This document shows, piece after piece, positions 32,129 through 33,435 of a stretch of DNA of 33,435 nucleotides (the first letter of the stretch is position 1; each line of letters begins with the position of its first letter). A program made the position numbers and the translations under genes. This stretch comes from Lachnospiraceae bacterium. Lineage in GTDB: Bacteria; Bacillota; Clostridia; Lachnospirales; Lachnospiraceae. Under the pieces are notes generated by a model. That model saw nothing but the letters and a program-made list of their open reading frames with translations, had not been told where the DNA came from and did no database searches. The stretch is taken from the NCBI GenBank assembly GCA_017889125.1, contig JAGHER010000016.1, forward strand, positions 1 to 33,435. Direction: 5' to 3'.

Positions 32129-33232
32129 ATGCCATTACAAATTGTGCGAAATGATATTACGAAGATGGAGGTAGACGCAATCGTCAACGCGGCAAATACT
32201 TCCCTGTTGGGCGGGGGCGGTGTTGACGGCTGCATCCATCGCGCTGCCGGGCCGGAGCTGCTGGCGGAGTGTCGGACTCTGGGCGGCTGTGATACAGGCA
32301 GCGCAAAAATCACAAAGGGCTATCATTTGCCCTGTAAGTATGTGATTCATGCCGTAGGGCCGCGTTGGCGGGACGGCAGACACGGAGAACGGGAGCTGCT
32401 TGTTTCCTGCTACCGGACTGCCCTGGAACTGGCGAAGGCAAACAAATGCGAGACGATTGCCTTCCCGCTGATTTCCTCCGGCATCTACGGTTATCCGAAA
32501 GATCAGGCCCTGCGGGTGGCCATTGATACAATCAGCGGCTTCCTTCTGGACAATGACATGACCGCCTACATCGTAATTTTCGACCGGAAGGCTTATCAAA
32601 TCGGCGAAAAGCTGTTTGCCGATATTGCCGAATATATTGATGATCACTATGTGGAGGCGCATACTGACAGTCGGGCTGAGCGTCTGCGCCGCCTGAATCT
32701 GTTTGAAAGGCTGTCTGGGAACCAGGCAGATGCTTATCCGAAAGATGGCTGGGGAGAACACGAGGCCGCCAAACAAGAGAAGGAGTTATATCCGTCTGCT
32801 GCTGAACCAGACCAAGCAGATGTTCCGTTTGCGGCTCCATCTGCACCTGCGCCCAGGATGGCAAAGTCTTTGGACGATGCCCTTAAGGAAATCGATGAGA
32901 GCTTTTCCGAAATGCTCCTTCGCAAGATTGATGAAAAAGGCATGACCGATGCCCAGTGCTACAAAAAGGCAAACATTGACCGCAAACTGTTTTCCAAAAT
33001 CCGCAGCGACAGGCTGTACAAGCCGTCAAAGCCTACAGCAATCGCATTTGCGATCGCCCTGGAGCTTCCGCTGGAGGAGACAAAGGATATGCTCATGAAG
33101 GCTGGTTTCGCCCTTTCCCATTCAAATAAGTTTGACATCATCATTGAATATTTTATCCAGCAGGGGAACTACAATGTTTTCGAGATTAACGAGGCACTGT
33201 TTGCCTTCGACCAGAGCCTGCTGGGGGCATAG
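32129..33232 (+). CDS. macrodomain protein with C-terminal helix-turn-helix-like domain
   Basis: Residues 1-175 form a MacroD-type ADP-ribose-binding domain: [20 protein letters not shown] with the GGGGVDG phosphate loop, [18 protein letters not shown], and [11 protein letters not shown] as the second loop. This supports hydrolysis of O-acetyl-ADP-ribose or ADP-ribosyl groups on proteins or nucleic acids. A Pro/Ala/Glu-rich linker (about 190-243) leads to a 124-residue helical domain from Met244 resembling an XRE-like helix-turn-helix ([15 protein letters not shown], then a helix with [14 protein letters not shown]). So it may be a DNA-binding ADP-ribose sensor or eraser. ATG 32129 follows TTAGGAG. 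It is 158 bases before a vWA gene on the same strand. Base composition looks somewhat less GC-rich than the neighbours, so transfer is possible. Confidence 0.85.
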   Translation: MPLQIVRNDITKMEVDAIVNAANTSLLGGGGVDGCIHRAAGPELLAECRTLGGCDTGSAKITKGYHLPCKYVIHAVGPRWRDGRHGERELLVSCYRTALELAKANKCETIAFPLISSGIYGYPKDQALRVAIDTISGFLLDNDMTAYIVIFDRKAYQIGEKLFADIAEYIDDHYVEAHTDSRAERLRRLNLFERLSGNQADAYPKDGWGEHEAAKQEKELYPSAAEPDQADVPFAAPSAPAPRMAKSLDDALKEIDESFSEMLLRKIDEKGMTDAQCYKKANIDRKLFSKIRSDRLYKPSKPTAIAFAIALELPLEETKDMLMKAGFALSHSNKFDIIIEYFIQQGNYNVFEINEALFAFDQSLLGA

Positions 33233-33247
33233 ATCACCTCTCACTTA

Positions 33248-33390
33248 TTGACGCCAAAAAGGAATTGAGGGTGATATTTTGTGGATTTGCAGTAATGTCG
33301 CCTGCCAAGCGACCAAATTGGATAGGATTTCCTCTATACTGTGACTGTAAGGTAAAGGCCAGACAGTCACAGTTTTTGGAGGTATCGAAG
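33248..33390 (+). promoter_or_regulatory. promoter/hairpin region before the vWA gene
   Basis: A perfect 11-bp inverted repeat ACTGTGACTGT (33338-33348) / ACAGTCACAGT (33363-33373), followed by a T-run to 33377, looks like an intrinsic terminator. Its left arm overlaps a good -10 hexamer TATACT (33335-33340) whose -35 is poor. A TTGACG at 33248-33253 may be another -35, but its -10 is weak. GGAGG at 33378-33382 serves ATG 33391. The repeat may be an operator, an attenuator or both. Confidence 0.55.
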
Positions 33391-33435
33391 ATGAGAAAGA
33401 ATTTAACCGAAATCGTATTTATCCTTGACCGCAGC
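33391..33435 (+). CDS. vWA-domain protein (5' end only)
   Basis: The 15 visible codons read MRKNLTEIVFILDRS, the opening of a von Willebrand A domain in which DRS begins the MIDAS metal motif DxSxS. GGAGG lies 8 bases before the ATG. The gene runs off the window. Similar openings occur in TerY-like and YegL-like vWA proteins. Its position behind a macrodomain-HTH gene suggests a shared function, but with only 15 residues this is tentative. Confidence 0.7.
   Translation, partial: MRKNLTEIVFILDRS

Noticed and set aside
1-33435. CRISPR array, insertion sequence, prophage or attachment site
   Set aside because: No regularly spaced identical repeats with unique spacers, no transposase or integrase, and no direct repeats flanking the tRNA genes were seen.

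Overview
The window reads as a chromosomal segment of a moderately GC-rich, anaerobic Firmicute, most likely a Lachnospiraceae (Clostridium cluster XIVa) species. The basis is the Gram-positive PolC replicase, strong AGGAGG ribosome sites, Ala/Thr/Glu-rich linkers behind lipoprotein lipoboxes, a glycyl radical enzyme, and the order pyrH-frr-uppS-cdsA-dxr-rseP-ispG-polC. The taxonomic placement is inference; no rRNA is present.

Region 1 (1-11.3 kb, + strand) is housekeeping: UMP kinase, ribosome recycling factor, undecaprenyl-PP synthase, CDP-diacylglycerol synthase, two MEP-pathway isoprenoid enzymes (Dxr, IspG), a site-2 protease and DNA polymerase III PolC, ending in a hairpin terminator. 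Region 2 (11.3-14.4 kb) is a copper-efflux unit. Its CsoR operator fills the -35/-10 spacer, csoR follows, and then copA, whose 3' end carries a fused CopZ-like domain with its own internal ribosome site and ATG. Region 3 (14.48-14.87 kb) holds tRNA-Pro(CGG), tRNA-Glu(CTC) and tRNA-Thr(CGT) with a consensus promoter and terminators; all three have C at anticodon position 34.

Region 4 (14.9-23.9 kb) looks like a pectin/uronate locus. A minus-strand PL22 oligogalacturonate lyase lies divergent from a YesM/YesN-type two-component system, followed by a complete DctP-DctQ-DctM TRAP transporter. After these come a small YcxB-like membrane protein and a second, non-lipoprotein DctP-like binding protein translationally coupled to it. 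Region 5 (23.9-32.1 kb) is a nucleoside uptake and salvage operon: BMP-family lipoprotein, YjjI-family glycyl radical enzyme, dual ATPase, two permeases, cytidine deaminase, adenosine deaminase. The radical enzyme sits between the binding protein and the ATPase, and no activating enzyme is visible. Region 6 (32.1 kb to the end) has a macrodomain protein fused to a C-terminal helix-turn-helix-like domain, then the first 15 codons of a vWA-domain protein, with a strong hairpin between them.

A small dispersed imperfect-palindrome repeat occurs at four intergenic sites (about 1.3, 5.4, 16.4 and 32.1 kb). No insertion sequence, prophage or CRISPR array was seen. Coordinates of starts were chosen by ribosome-site spacing and often differ from the longest open frame.
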